From Tetracentron sinense (taxonomy: Eukaryota; Streptophyta; Magnoliopsida; Trochodendrales; Trochodendraceae), in NCBI GenBank assembly GCA_015143295.1, contig CM026554.1, positions 26,815,215 through 26,879,214 of the forward strand: a DNA stretch of 64,000 bases. Direction: 5' to 3'. The notes below the pieces were generated by a model that worked only from the letters and a program-made list of their open reading frames with translations, did not search any database and was not told the origin of the DNA. Each line of letters opens with the position of its first letter. Position 1 is the stretch's first letter. A program made the translations under genes and the position numbers. Of this stretch, positions 1-10,611 are shown one piece after another.

Positions 1-2831
1 GATAGGGTGATTGAGTTTGTGATCGAGCTTGCACCAGGCACAGCTCCTATTTTCAGGGTTCCGTATAGAATGGCCCCTATTGAACTCAAGGAGCTGAAGA
101 CTCAGTTGGAGGAATTACAAGGCCTTGGTTTCATACGACCAAGTGTCTCACCGTGGGATGTCCCGGTGTTATTTGTTAAGAAGAAGGATGGCTCAATGCG
201 GATGTGCGTCGATTACCGGCAATTGAACAAGGTCACTATAAAGAATAGGTATCCATTGCCTAGGATTGATGACTTGTTCGATCAGTTGAAGGGAGCAAAA
301 TTTTTCTCTAAGATTGATCTTCGGTCCGGTTACCACCAGTTGAAGATCAAGGCCGAGGATGTGCCCAAAACTGCTTTTCGGACTCGATACGGGCACTACG
401 AGTTCTTGGTGATGCCTTTTAGTCTCACAAATGCGCCGGCAGCCTTTATGGATTTAATGAACCGGGTGTTCCGGCCATACCTGGATTGATGCGTTATCGT
501 GTTTGTCGATGATATCTTGGTGTATTCCCAGACATGGGAAGATCACATGTGAGATCTTCGCCTTGCTTTGGAAATGCTGAGAGAGCACAAGCTGTACACC
601 AAATTTAGCAAGTGTGAGTTTTGGTTGAAAGAGGTGGCATTCCTAGGCCACGTTGTATCCGCAGAAGGTATTTCTATAAATTTGAAGAAGACAGAGGCAG
701 TCATGAGTTGGGCGAGGCCCAAGAGTGTCACAGAGATACGCAGTTTCCTTGGGTTGGCAGGCTACTACAGGAGATTCGTAGAGGGTTTCTCCAGCCTTGC
801 GGCACCGCTCACTTATTTGATAAGGAAGAAAGCAAAATTTGTATGGAGTGATAAGTGTGAGATCAGTTTCACGGAACTGAAGACGAGGCATACCATGGCC
901 CCCATCCTTACAATGCCATCCGGACATGGTGGTTATGAGGTGTACAGTGATGCCTCACATGTTGGACTTGGGTGTGTGTTCATGCAACACAAGAAAGTCA
1001 TTGCCTATGCATCGAGACAATTGAAAGAGCATAAAAAGAATTATCCCACGCACAACTTGGAACTTGCCGCAGTCGTGTTTGCACTCAAGATTTGGTGACA
1101 TTACTTGTATGGGGTGGAGTTCTATGTGTTCACGGATCACAAGAGTCTCAAGTATCTCTTTTCCCAAAAGGAGCTGAATCTAAGGCAACAGCATTGGATG
1201 AAATTTTTGAAAGACTATGAGTGCACCATCCAATACCACCCGGGCAAAGCCAACATTGTAGCAGACGCCTTGAGTAGAAGACCTCCGGGATTATTAGCAC
1301 ACATGTTGGTGCAAGAATGGAGATTATTAGAGGATTTGGAAAATCTAGACATTAGTGTGAATGATACAGTTCGCGGTCCTGTTTTGGAAAATGTCATGGT
1401 TTGGCCACACATTATAGATTTGATCCAAGAATACCAAGCCACGGATGCTGAATTGTTGGCTTATCGGGACAAGGAAGTTGCCAAGGGTAGTGAAGACCTT
1501 TCTCTCACTAGTCGAAGTGTTATTACGTTTAAAGGAAGGTTGTGTGTTCTAGCCAATGCAGATCTTCGACGAGAGATCATGGATGAAGCATATCGTTTGA
1601 AGTACACAGTGCATCCTGGGAGTACAAAGATGTACCGGAATCTCAAGAATCACTATTGGTGGCGGAATATGAAGAGGGAGGTTGCGGAGTATGTAGCACG
1701 GTGCTTAGTGTGCCAATAGGTGAAGGCAGAGTACTTGAGACCCGCCGGTCTATTACAGTCTCTCCCTATTCTCGAGTGGAAATGGGAGCACATACCCATG
1801 AACTTCATAGCTGGCTTGCCAAAGACGGCAAGGGGCTCAGATGCAATATTGGTTGTGGTGGATCGTTTAACAAAGTGTACACACTTTTTGCCTTACCGTA
1901 CTACATTCAACTCTAGTCAGTTGGCCGCACTATATATCAAGGAAGTTGTTAGGCTACACGGGGTACCAGTTAGTATTGTGTCAGATCGGGATCTGAGATT
2001 CACATCAAGATTCTGGAAGAGTTTTCAGGAAGCTATGGGTTCCCAACTCGATTTCAGCACCGCTTTTCATCCACAAACAGATGGACAAACTGAGAGAGTG
2101 AACCAAGTTATCGAAGACATGCTTTGGGCATGTATGTTGGATTTCAAGGGCAGTTGGGAAGGACACTTACCTTTGGTCGAATTCGCCTATAACAATAGCT
2201 ATCAGGCGAGCATCCAAATGGTTCCATTTGAGGCCTTATATGGGCGAAGCTACAGGTCTCCTCTCTATTGGGATGAGGTAGGATAGAGGAAGGTGTTGGG
2301 TCTGGAGTTGATCGAGCAAACTGTTAGTATAGTCAAGATCATTCGGGATCGGCCACTCAAGATCGTCAAAAGAGCTATGCAGACATGCGCCGCAGGGACT
2401 TGGAATTCCAGGTTGGAGATCATGTCTTTGTGAAGGTATCTCCTAGCAAGTGGATTATGAGATTTGGCAGGCGAGGCAAGCATAGTCCTCGATATGTTGG
2501 CCCATTTGAGATCATCACGCGAGTTGGTGAGGTTGCTTATAGGGTAGCTCTTCCACCTCACATGGCCGCGGTTCACAACATTTTCCATGTGTCTATGCTT
2601 CGGAAGTACATTGCGGATCCTTCGCATGTCATAGACTTGGAACCGTTGGAAATTTGAGAGGATCTCACTTTAGTTGAGAGGCCGGTTCATATATTGGATC
2701 GGAGAGATCAAGTCCTTCACAACAAAATGATTCTGTTGGTTCTCGTGCAGTGGCAACATCATGCTCGAGAAGAGTCTACTTGGGAGCGAGAGGCCGAAGT
2801 CAAAGCGAAGTACCCGGAATTGTTTGAATGA
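1..2831 (+). pseudogene. pol: gypsy pol remnant (RT, RNase H, integrase, chromodomain-like tail)
   Basis: Polyprotein that would copy element RNA into DNA and integrate it in the nucleus. RT runs from the left edge and has the catalytic FVDD at 502-513. RNase H includes VYSDASH near 940. Integrase has its HHCC zinc region near 1612-1716 (ending CLVCQ), then VVDRLTK near 1855, VSDRD near 1978 and the [10 protein letters not shown] region near 2077-2118. A chromodomain-like tail (VQWQHH...EESTWE) precedes the TGA at 2829. The frame is broken by stops at 487, 550, 1096, 1717, 2284 and 2655, and by a frameshift between about 2290 and 2385. Four of the stops (487, 550, 1096, 1717) sit where element B in this window reads CGA or CAG, so they look like C-to-T decay. 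It cannot be functional. Confidence 0.95.
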
Positions 2832-2917
2832 GTTTTTGTATAGGTTTTGTATATGACTTGTAATTTTGTTTTGGTTTGTCATGCAAGTATCGTCTAAATT
2901 TCGAGGATGAAATTTTT

Positions 2918-2932
2918 GTAAGGGGGGGAGGA
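2918..2932 (+). other. Polypurine tract of element A
   Basis: A purine run (AAGGGGGGGAGGA) lies immediately before the LTR start TGTAG at 2933. This is the normal plus-strand priming site of an LTR retrotransposon. The stretch before it (AATTTCGAGGATGAAATTTT) is nearly the same as the one before the 3' LTR of the gag-only element at 15582. Confidence 0.9.
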
Positions 2933-3137
2933 TGTAGAGCCCCGGACTTTTTCATGTTTAATGCATGGCACTTTCGTAGCCAATTTGCCTTTAATATAGT
3001 ACAATTAATAAATAATGAAGAAATTAAAATTTTTGAAATATCAAAAATATTCCTTTTCAAAGTACGAACCCAACGCAAGTTGAATCGTCAAAATCCGACG
3101 AATGGGTCAAAAGATATGGCCAAAACAGTTTGGACCT

Positions 3138-3338
3138 GCGGACCACCGATCGCTCGATCCATTGTAGCGATCGATCGGTCCACAATCGATTGATCGAAGG
3201 CTATCGACTGGTGCACTTATTTGTATGGGGAAATTTTCCAGAGAGCATGTTTTTGACCGGTTGCTCGGTCAAGAACACCGATCGCTCGGTAGGCAACCGA
3301 TCGATCGGTCATAACCACCGATCGCTCGGTCCCCCGGG
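3138..3338 (+). promoter_or_regulatory. U3 array of GATC-centred palindromes
   Basis: Six to eight units of the type ACCGATCGCTCGGT or ACCGATCGATCGGT, about 20-60 bp apart, lie just upstream of the TATA-like CCTATTAACGCTTGC near 3390. The same array, at the same place, is in almost every gypsy LTR of the window. The position suggests a promoter or enhancer element; that role is inference. Confidence 0.6.
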
Positions 3339-4224
3339 TTTTTCAGAAATTTCAGTAAGGGTGTTTTCATCTTTTGGGCATTTCACTCTTGCCTATTAAC
3401 GCTTGCCCGACCCTTTAAGGCTTCATTCACACATTTAGAGTGTTTTGAGAGATCGAAAGAGAGGAGAAAGGGTTCTAAACCTAGGGTTTTCTTTTGAGGA
3501 GGAATCAAAGGGTTGAAGACCCACAATCATCCTCAAGCTCGTTTTCCTTCAAGATCAACGCTCAAGCTCGTGAGGAGTACTTTTCCCAAGCAAGGGCAGC
3601 GACTCACGCACGTTTTTGCAAGGGATTTCTTCTCCCATTTGTCAAGGTCGGTACCTCTTGCTACCCTCCTAGTTCATACCTCTTTTATTCTCTTCTTCTT
3701 TATTGTTTTCATAATATATAAACCTAATGGGATGAACGGATGGTTGTGGATGTGAATGGGTGATTGGATGCCGTACGTATGGTTGTGATGAATGAAATGG
3801 GGAGGGCATTGTATCCATAATGAACAAACATGTATGATGTGAGTATAACCCACCTAGAAAAAGCATGATTTAGGTTTAAATAAATAATGGACACACCCTA
3901 TGCATGATGAAATGCCAAGGTGAATAAAACAAAGGATAAATTAAGAAAATGCATGCTTAATTACTTATGAACTTGTTAGGGCTTATGATAGTGTGAGTTC
4001 TTGCTTTCCTTAGAATGTCATAAATGTTTATTGTTTAAATTGCGACATGCTATATATTGTGAAATCTCCAAATGTCATATTTAAATTCCAATGCAAGTAT
4101 TCACACGATTCCATGAGCACGGCATGCATGACATGAATTATCGTTATTTCCAAGAACGAGATTTAGAGGTGGGGCATATCCTACGATGTGTTTCACTTCG
4201 CTTTTGACAGGGACAGACATGCAT

Positions 4225-4460
4225 CTCATAAAGAAGGGTCTCCCTTCTCTCGCAAGTGCATTTAGGAAGAAGGGTCTCCCTTCCCTCACAAGTAGTTTAC
4301 TTTCCGAGCAATCATGATGACATGACATGACATGAAGATTTAGGAAGAAGGGTCTCCCTTCCCTCACAAGTAGTTTATTTTCTCAGCAAGCATGATGCAT
4401 TTAGGATGAAGGGTTTCCCTTCCCTCACAAGTAGTTTATTTTCCAAGCAAGCATGACATG
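4225..4460 (+). repeat. Tandem hairpin repeats in LTR A leader
   Basis: Four diverged units each contain the perfect short hairpin GAAGGG-TCT-CCCTTC (TTT loop in the last copy), followed by CTCNCAAGT. They sit about 250 bp upstream of the conserved LTR ORF. The LTR at 61110-63570 carries the same unit in its own orientation. Confidence 0.75.
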
Positions 4461-4708
4461 GCATGACATGCAGGACACGACATGATCAGACAAGACAAGT
4501 TTTCAGGTACGAAAAATGGTGTTTTAAGTCAAGTCAAGTGCACGATTTTTTCAAGAATTTAATCGGCTTTTATGAATGCAAGCATGATTATACACTGCTT
4601 TACTTACTTGTGATGATATGAATTGTTCCTTCTTTATATATGTGAATTGCTTCATGCTTTCTATACGTCTATGGTATTGCTATGACTGTTGGTTAGCATT
4701 TGGTACAC

Positions 4709-4729
4709 GCTGAGTATTCCATGCTCAGC
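4709..4729 (+). promoter_or_regulatory. Conserved hairpin before the LTR ORF
   Basis: GCTGAG and CTCAGC pair across a 9-nt loop and end 10 nt before the ATG at 4740. Equivalent hairpins lie at 12330-12350, 45703-45723, 49724-49744, 52065-52086 and 61544-61564. In two of them both arms have changed together (GCTAAG/CTTAGC and ACTGAG/CTCAGT). It may act on translation or splicing of the leader; this is inference. Confidence 0.6.
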
Positions 4730-4739
4730 CGTACTTCTT

Positions 4740-4859
4740 ATGTCAGCAGGTGATAGCGGAGCGGCTGCTCCTTTTGATGTCTGTGCTTCCGGCCCATGGG
4801 TGGAGGAGGAGTACGTTGAGGAGCCTATGGAGGATCCTCAGGGCGAGGGCCACTATTAG
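4740..4859 (+). CDS. Conserved LTR-embedded short ORF (39 aa, acidic)
   Basis: An ATG-started 39-codon ORF inside LTR A, not a family I recognise. It starts MSAG, has an AAAPFDVC segment at residues 8-15, PWVEEEYVEEP at 19-29, and ends GEGHY. The product would be very acidic with no membrane segment. Homologous ORFs with the same start and the PW-x-EE(E/D)Y core lie at 18643, 45733, 49713 (-), 52097 and 61533 (-). Against the 61414-61533 copy there are no indels and about as many synonymous as amino-acid-changing differences, which suggests some protein-level constraint. The conserved GCAG|GT at codons 3-4 could also be a splice acceptor, making this the second exon of a longer product. Expression is not shown. 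Confidence 0.45.
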   Translation: MSAGDSGAAAPFDVCASGPWVEEEYVEEPMEDPQGEGHY

Positions 4860-5162
4860 GTTGTGGTAGATTCTGAGTGGATAGCTATGGGTGAGCTTGA
4901 GAGTTAGATTTATGTATTTTGGTGGGCATGTCTGCACTTTCTTTGTCTTGATTTCTTTTGTATCAAACTTGGATCATGTATGTATACACATAGAAGTTTG
5001 TTAGACTTCCGCTGTGCTTTGTTATATGTTTCCACTATTATTGTCCTCTATTGTATATGCTCCAGGTCTTTTGCAGGTTATTTTGGTCAAACAAGTCATG
5101 CAAGTTATGATTAGTCGTCCAAAGTTCACTCTAACTCCTAGGGTGGGTTTTGGGTTGCGACA

Positions 5163-6163
5163 CCCTAAATAGGAATTACATCAGAATTGTAAGTGACGTG
5201 AGATATCCATGTTGCAATTGAATCCCAGTGTAAGAACATTAACCAATACGGATCCTGGCAAATGAACTTTTTAATTCAATTGATCATTCCAATTACATTA
5301 TCCCTAATGGGCCTTCGAGATTATTTATACTATCTAACTCATAGCCCATTGCACATTATCCGGGTTTCCAAGACTTCTAATTAAGCCATGAGAAATATTT
5401 TCTCATGTAAAACATTTTGCGAAAAACATTTTTTTATAAGTACAACATATTTTAAATAAAATATATTTCAAACTTGTTTTGTTTCAAAATCACCTGCACA
5501 GGATTTAAGCTTAATCTACTGTTTTACCCAGAACTTGGATAATCTCTCAAATTAATGAGTATGAATTTCTTGTTTGAATTTCATTATGACTCGAACAACT
5601 TTCTGAATATCCAATGTCACTGTATCGTATTTCCTAAGATAGAGAATACTTTGGTGGAATCAAAACAGTTAGATTACTGTTCAGTTATAAATGAACTCAT
5701 CAGATCTAAGGATCATTGAAACTGTTCAATGTGAATGAGAGATCAACTATCTGATAGTATGTTCATGTAATAGGTCTCTCATTTCATGCAATCAATTAGT
5801 GTACATTAAAGCACCCATATGCTGATGTGTAGTCTCCACTACAATAATTCGAGATAAAACTACATCTCAACTGTTGAGAACATTTTAGTATAGTGGCAAC
5901 CATATAAGTGAAGTGCCCAACTTCACCCATAGCTGTGACTATATAGGGTATAAAGAACTGGAAAGTTATATTTGTCTGTGATAATCCAATCACATAACTT
6001 TCCTACAATATATCCCAAGGACCTTTATCGATATCTCATATCGTATAGATCATCTCATGATCATGGTCAATTACCCATAATGAATATACAATACATAAAG
6101 AAGAAGTCTCTATTAATCAAATTAATAAGAATCTTACAATCTAAATGACTTTTTTGGGCATCA
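5163..6163 (-). repeat. copia LTR fragment (reverse strand, first copy)
   Basis: Reverse complement of the first ~1 kb of the copia LTR that starts at 6450; another reverse copy is at 52517-54261. It begins TGATGCCC on the minus strand at 6163, next to a polypurine stretch (AAGTGGGAGAA) at about 6171-6186, so it is the 3' LTR of a minus-strand copia element. It is cut at 5162 by gypsy element A. Confidence 0.9.
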
Positions 6164-6193
6164 TGTCTAATTTTCTCCCACTTGCCCTAAAAG

Positions 6194-6449
6194 TCAGTGT
6201 GTCATAGATTTCAATCCCATACTATCTATGTGTGTTAAAAATACTTTACCTAATAAAGCTTTAGTCATCAGGTCAGCAACATTAAGTTGAGACCTGATCT
6301 TTGTAACAACAATGCCTTGCTTCTTAATAAAATCATTAATGAGAAGATACTTCTTCTATTTGAAAAGTAAGCACATAATCCCTAATCCCTTTCAGGTACT
6401 TTATGATGTACTTCACAGCAGTCCAATGATTGAATCCTAGATTGCTTTG
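6194..6449 (-). pseudogene. pol: copia RNase H C-terminal remnant
   Basis: On the minus strand the segment from 6449 reads SNLGFNHWTAVKYIIKYL, a typical copia RNase H stretch. The end reads ADLMTKALL and HIDSMGLKSMTH followed by a stop at 6194-6196, which is the usual C-terminus of copia pol. The middle is shortened and frameshifted. It belongs to the minus-strand copia element whose LTR is at 5163-6163. Its upstream part was displaced when the forward copia element inserted at 6449/6450. Confidence 0.85.
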
Positions 6450-8614
6450 TGATGCCCAGAAAAGTTATTTAGATTGTTAGACTCTTATTAATTTGATTAA
6501 TAAAGACTTCTTCTTAATCTATTATGTATTCATTATGGGTAATTGACTATGATCATGAGATGATTTATACGATATGAGATATCGATAAAGGTCCATAGGA
6601 TATATTGTAGGAAAGTTGTGTGATTGGATTATCACAGGCAGATATAACTTTCCGGTTCCTTATACCTTATATAGTCACAATTGTGGGCGAAGCTGGGCAC
6701 TTCACTTATATGGCTGCCAGAATGCTAAGATGTTCTCAATCGTTGAGATATAGTTTTATCTCAAACTATTGTAGTGGAGACTACACATCAGTATATGGGT
6801 GCTTAAATGTACACCAACTGATTGCATTCAATGAGAGACCTCTTGCATAAACATACTATCAGATAGTTGGTCTCTCATACACATTGAACAGTTTTGATGA
6901 TCCTTAGATCTGATGTGTTCATCTATGATTGAGCAGTGATCTGACTGTTTTGATTCCACCAAAGTATTTTCTACCTTAGGGAATATGATACAATGACAGT
7001 TGGATAGTCAGAAAGCTGTTCAAATCATGATGAGTTTCAAATAAGAAATCCATGCTCATTTATTTGAGAGATTATACAAGTTTCAAGGAAGACAGTTGAT
7101 TAAGTTCAAATCCTGCGCAGGTGATTTTGAATCAAAATAAGTTTTGAAATATAATTTTATTAAAAGATATTATACTTATTAAAGGATTTTTCTCAAAATG
7201 TTTTTCATGAGAAATTGTTTCTTATGGCTTAATCATAAGTCTTGGAAACCCGGATGATGTGGAATGGGCTATAGGTTAGATAGTATGTCAATCTCGAAGG
7301 CCCATTAGGGATAATATATTTGGAAGGACAAATCTAATTGAAAAGTTCATGTGGCGGGATCTGTAATGGTTAATGTTCATACATTGGGATTCAATTGCAA
7401 CATTGATATCTCAAGTCACTTGCAATTCCGATGTAATTCCTGTTTAGGGTCAATGGGATAACATTGGGTAGGCCAGAGTAAGAATGTCCCAGAGCAATCT
7501 GTTGAGATGCTCACATAAGAAATAAATCTCAATAATTGATTAAATGTTAATCAATTATTTAAGTGTTTAAAAGTTAATCATTAATTAAATAGATTAAAAG
7601 TTAATCTATGGTTTAAATTAATTGTTAATTTAAATTTAGGGATTATTTTAATAATTATTTAATTAACTTAATTAAAGGGGAAAGGGGTTTGACCTATATC
7701 CATAAACCCATTAATATGGACCTTTAATATGGGCCCAAGCACATGGGTTTAAACCCAAGGGTGGGGCGCTCACTTTGGAAATCCTAATTGGATTGGGATT
7801 TGGTTACTTGAATAATTATTGAGCAATAACTCTATTAATTAAGGAATTAAAATCTAATGGTTGGATTGCAATTAAGATTAAGATGACATGGAGTTGGATT
7901 GCAACAAGGAGTGTTAAACTCCTCAAAACTCACGCCCCCACTTTGTGGTTTGAGGTATCCTAGTTTTACTAGGATTCCTCCATTTGTTGGTTGTTGACTT
8001 TTCCCTATTAATTAAGGAATCCTCATTTAATAAGGACTCTTTAATTAGTAGGATTACTATAACTAAAGTAGTTATAGTTAAACCAGGATTTTATTTAAAT
8101 TAATAATAAGAGTATTAATAAATAACTTCTTAAAGGATAAGTTATACTTGGAGTAGGATATGGATTAGATCCATTCTATAAATACCGCAAGACCAAAACT
8201 TGGGAAAAGAATTCACTTTGTCCAGAATTTTTTCTCTCCTTCTCCTCTCTCTCTCTAAACCGTGAACCCTAGGGGATACCCCTAGGGATTTTCATGAGCT
8301 ATATAGGTGGTTCAAGTTGGGTTTTGCAAATCTAGGGTTTTGAACCTTAAGGTTGTTGGTGATAGAAGGTCTACACCATTACTCCATCTTCTTCCTCTTG
8401 CTTCGTCAATTTCAAAAGAGATTCTAAAGCTTTGTGGGGATAGCGAAGAACAAGGATCGAGCTTCTGGTATTTTTTCCGAGAAATCTCTACAAAGAGTTC
8501 TGACGGTCCGAGTGGATTAAGCTTCACCGGTGAACATCATTCACCGAGGTGATGTGACTAAAATTCTTAGATAGTTTTGATGCTTTCTATGGTTTTAAGA
8601 TCTAGGGGATCCAG
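6450..8614 (+). repeat. copia 5' LTR, first segment
   Basis: Starts TGATGCCCAGAAAAG and matches the two reverse copies at 5163-6163 and 52517-54261. It contains a TATA-like CTATAAATACCG near 8178-8190, followed by a CT-rich leader (CTCTCTCTCTCTAAACC). It stops at the target duplication TCCAG (8610-8614) created by the gypsy insertion and resumes at 19068. Confidence 0.88.
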
Positions 8615-8824
8615 TGTAGCACCTCGGACATTTCCATCCTTAATGAATAGCACTTTCTTAGCCAATTGGCATTTCATGTAGTCTAATTAATAAATAAAGG
8701 AGAAATTGAAAATTCTGACATGTCAGAAATGTTCGTTTTCGAAAGACAAATCCAACACAAGTTGAATTATCAAAATCCGACGAACAAGTCAAAAGATATG
8801 GCCAAAACAGTTGGGACTTGCAGA

Positions 8825-9056
8825 ACACCGATCGCTCGGTTCAGTGTAGCAATCGATTGGTTCACATCCGATCTCTCGGTCATTATTAGCGATCGATCGG
8901 TCCAAAACCGATTGATCAGTAGCTATCGACTGGTTAACTTTTTTGTATGGGGAATTTTTTCAGAGAGCATGTTTTTGACAGATCGCCCGGTCAAAACACC
9001 GATCGCTTGGTAGGCGACCAATCACTCGGTCTTAACCACCAATCGATCGGTATATC
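8825..9056 (+). promoter_or_regulatory. U3 array of GATC-centred palindromes (solo LTR)
   Basis: Eight or more partly decayed units (ACCGATCGCTCGGT, GCGATCGATCGGT, ACCAATCGATCGGT) lie directly upstream of the TATA box at 9115. Same layout as in the other gypsy LTRs. Confidence 0.6.
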
Positions 9057-9114
9057 GCGTTTTGCAGAAATTTCATTAAGGGCTTTTTCATCTTTTGGAC
9101 GTTAAATCCTTGCC

Positions 9115-9120
9115 TATAAG
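9115..9120 (+). promoter_or_regulatory. TATA box of solo LTR
   Basis: TATAAG in the context TGCCTATAAGGGCTTGCTCGAG. The block after it (GGGCTTGC-CGAGC) recurs in most gypsy LTRs of the window (near 10611, 22465 on the minus strand, 41055 on the minus strand, 44090), which supports a shared core promoter. Confidence 0.6.
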
Positions 9121-10046
9121 GGCTTGCTCGAGCATTTGGCTCCCTATACCATCCTTAGAGGAATTTAGAAGAGAAAAGGAGAGAGGAGAAGAGGGTTTTC
9201 CTAGGGCATCATTGTGAGAGAAGGAATCAAGGGTTTCAAGACCCACAATCATCCCTTTTGCTTGGATTTCTCCAAGCCAAGCCTCAAGCTCGTGGGGGAG
9301 TCTTTCTCAAGCTAGGGTAGTGTTCTCCAAGGTCTTCCTCAAAGGGTTTCTCCCCTAACAAGCATCCTTTAAGCAAAGGTCCTCCTTCTTTCAAGTTGGA
9401 GCTTCAATCATGGGTTTCCACCTAAGATCAAGCCTTGATTCAAGGTTAGTACACCCTACTAACTCCCATTAGCAATAACCTAGGTTTTCCCATTTTAAAT
9501 GATGATTCTTGACTCCATGTTTCCCCCTTTTGAAATGTGCTATTTCCATAAAATGTAAGCAAGATAATATTGAATGTTGTGATGTGTGGATGGAGGAGGG
9601 ATTGAGGTGATTGGATGCCATATGGATGTTGTGTGATGTATGAATTGGAAAATGGTGGAAGGGCACGCTACAAATAAAGAACTTACCTTGATGATTTGAT
9701 GGAAAATACGTACTAAAAAGAGTAAGATGAACTACTAAGGAAATGTTGCATGCGATGTGTTTGACAAAATGCCTAAACTAGGAGTAAATGAATTAAATGA
9801 AGAAAATGAAAATAGGAATTGTGTAAATCTTCTTAGGAATGATCAATTGCTCAAATGCGCTATATGTTACATAATTTTCATACAATTATGCTAGAAATCA
9901 AAAATGCTATATTCATGTGATCCTCCCATCCAAACATGTCATCATGATTACCACTATTGACAAGCACACAAGCATGCATGCATGCATGAACCAAGTTTTC
10001 CACGAGTAGCTTAATATGATAAATCAAACATGAAAATATGAAACAT

Positions 10047-10144
10047 GTCAAGGAGGTTGGTAGCCCAAGTGAAGGGTGCTAGCCTCTGGCTTACAAGTGA
10101 AAGGAAAATGAAACATGACAAGGAGGTTGGTAGCCCAAGTGAAG
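10047..10144 (+). repeat. Hairpin tandem repeats in solo LTR (left part)
   Basis: Units of about 65 bp of the type CAAGGAGGTTGGTAGCCC...GGGTGCTAGCCTCTGGC, whose ends pair as a hairpin. The array is split by the nested element and continues at 18195-18360 with about two more units. The nested element inserted between the two arms of one unit. Confidence 0.8.
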
Positions 10145-10354
10145 TGTAGCACCCCGGACTTTTTCATCTTTAATGAATGGCACTCTCGTAGCTAATTGGC
10201 CGTTTTCGTAGTGTAATTAATAAATAAGAGAGAAATCGGAAATTCTGAAACGTCAGAAATGTGCGTTTTCGAGAGACGAATCCAACGCAAGTTGAATCGT
10301 CAAAATCCGACGAGCGAGTCAAAAGATATGGTCAAAACAGTCCAGACATACAGA

Positions 10355-10545
10355 GCACCGATCGCTCGGTCCAGTCAGCGATCGATCGGTCCATAACCGA
10401 TCGATCGGTAGCTATCGCACGGTCAGAAATTTTGTATGGGGAAATTTTCCAGAGAGTGAGTTTTTGACCAGTCCATCGGTCAATAACACCGATCGCTCGG
10501 TAGGCAACCGATCGATCGATCATTAGCACCGATCGATCGGTCTTC
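10355..10545 (+). promoter_or_regulatory. U3 array of GATC-centred palindromes (5' LTR)
   Basis: Seven clean units such as ACCGATCGCTCGGT and ACCGATCGATCGGT end about 60 bp before the TATA box. The 3' LTR copy is at 15792-15982, where several units have lost a CpG by transition. Confidence 0.65.
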
Positions 10546-10605
10546 GCGTTTTTGCAGAAATTTCAGTAAGGGCTTTTTCGTCATTTGGGCATTTCACCCT
10601 TGCTT

Positions 10606-10611
10606 TATAAG
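10606..10611 (+). promoter_or_regulatory. TATA box of gag-only element
   Basis: TATAAG in GCTTTATAAGCCTTGCACGAG, the same position and following block as in the related LTRs. The equivalent in the 3' LTR is 16043-16048. Confidence 0.65.

Larger units (their letters stand above)
1..5162 (+). mobile_element. Ty3/gypsy Tekay/Del-like element A, 3' part
   Basis: The 3' portion of an LTR retrotransposon that begins before the window. Seen in order: RT, RNase H, integrase, chromodomain-like C-terminus, a polypurine tract and one LTR that starts TGTAG and ends CGACA. The domain order (integrase after RNase H) is that of Ty3/gypsy, and the C-terminal tail after integrase fits a chromovirus of the Tekay/Del group. 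The right end is exact, because at 5163 the sequence changes to a reverse-strand copia LTR into which the element inserted. The 5' LTR and target duplication partner lie outside the window. Confidence 0.93.
2933..5162 (+). repeat. 3' LTR of gypsy element A
   Basis: This 2230-bp LTR runs from TGTAGAGCCCCGG, directly after the polypurine tract, to TTGCGACA. It shares with the other gypsy LTRs here a GATC-palindrome array in U3, a CT-rich leader start, a tandem hairpin array, a conserved hairpin at 4709-4729 and a short ORF at 4740. No partner LTR is visible. Confidence 0.93.

Noticed and set aside
3494..3755. 75- and 80-codon frames in LTR A leader
   Set aside because: Overlapping in two frames, non-ATG starts, and located in the CT-rich untranslated leader.
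4101..4367. 88-codon reverse frame with repeated EGRPFF motif
   Set aside because: Translation of the antisense of the tandem hairpin repeats; the repeat in the peptide simply mirrors the DNA repeat.
5796..5993. 65-codon reverse frame and the matching forward 76-codon frame at 6620-6850
   Set aside because: They are the same stretch of copia LTR on opposite strands; LTR sequence without start context or conserved protein family.
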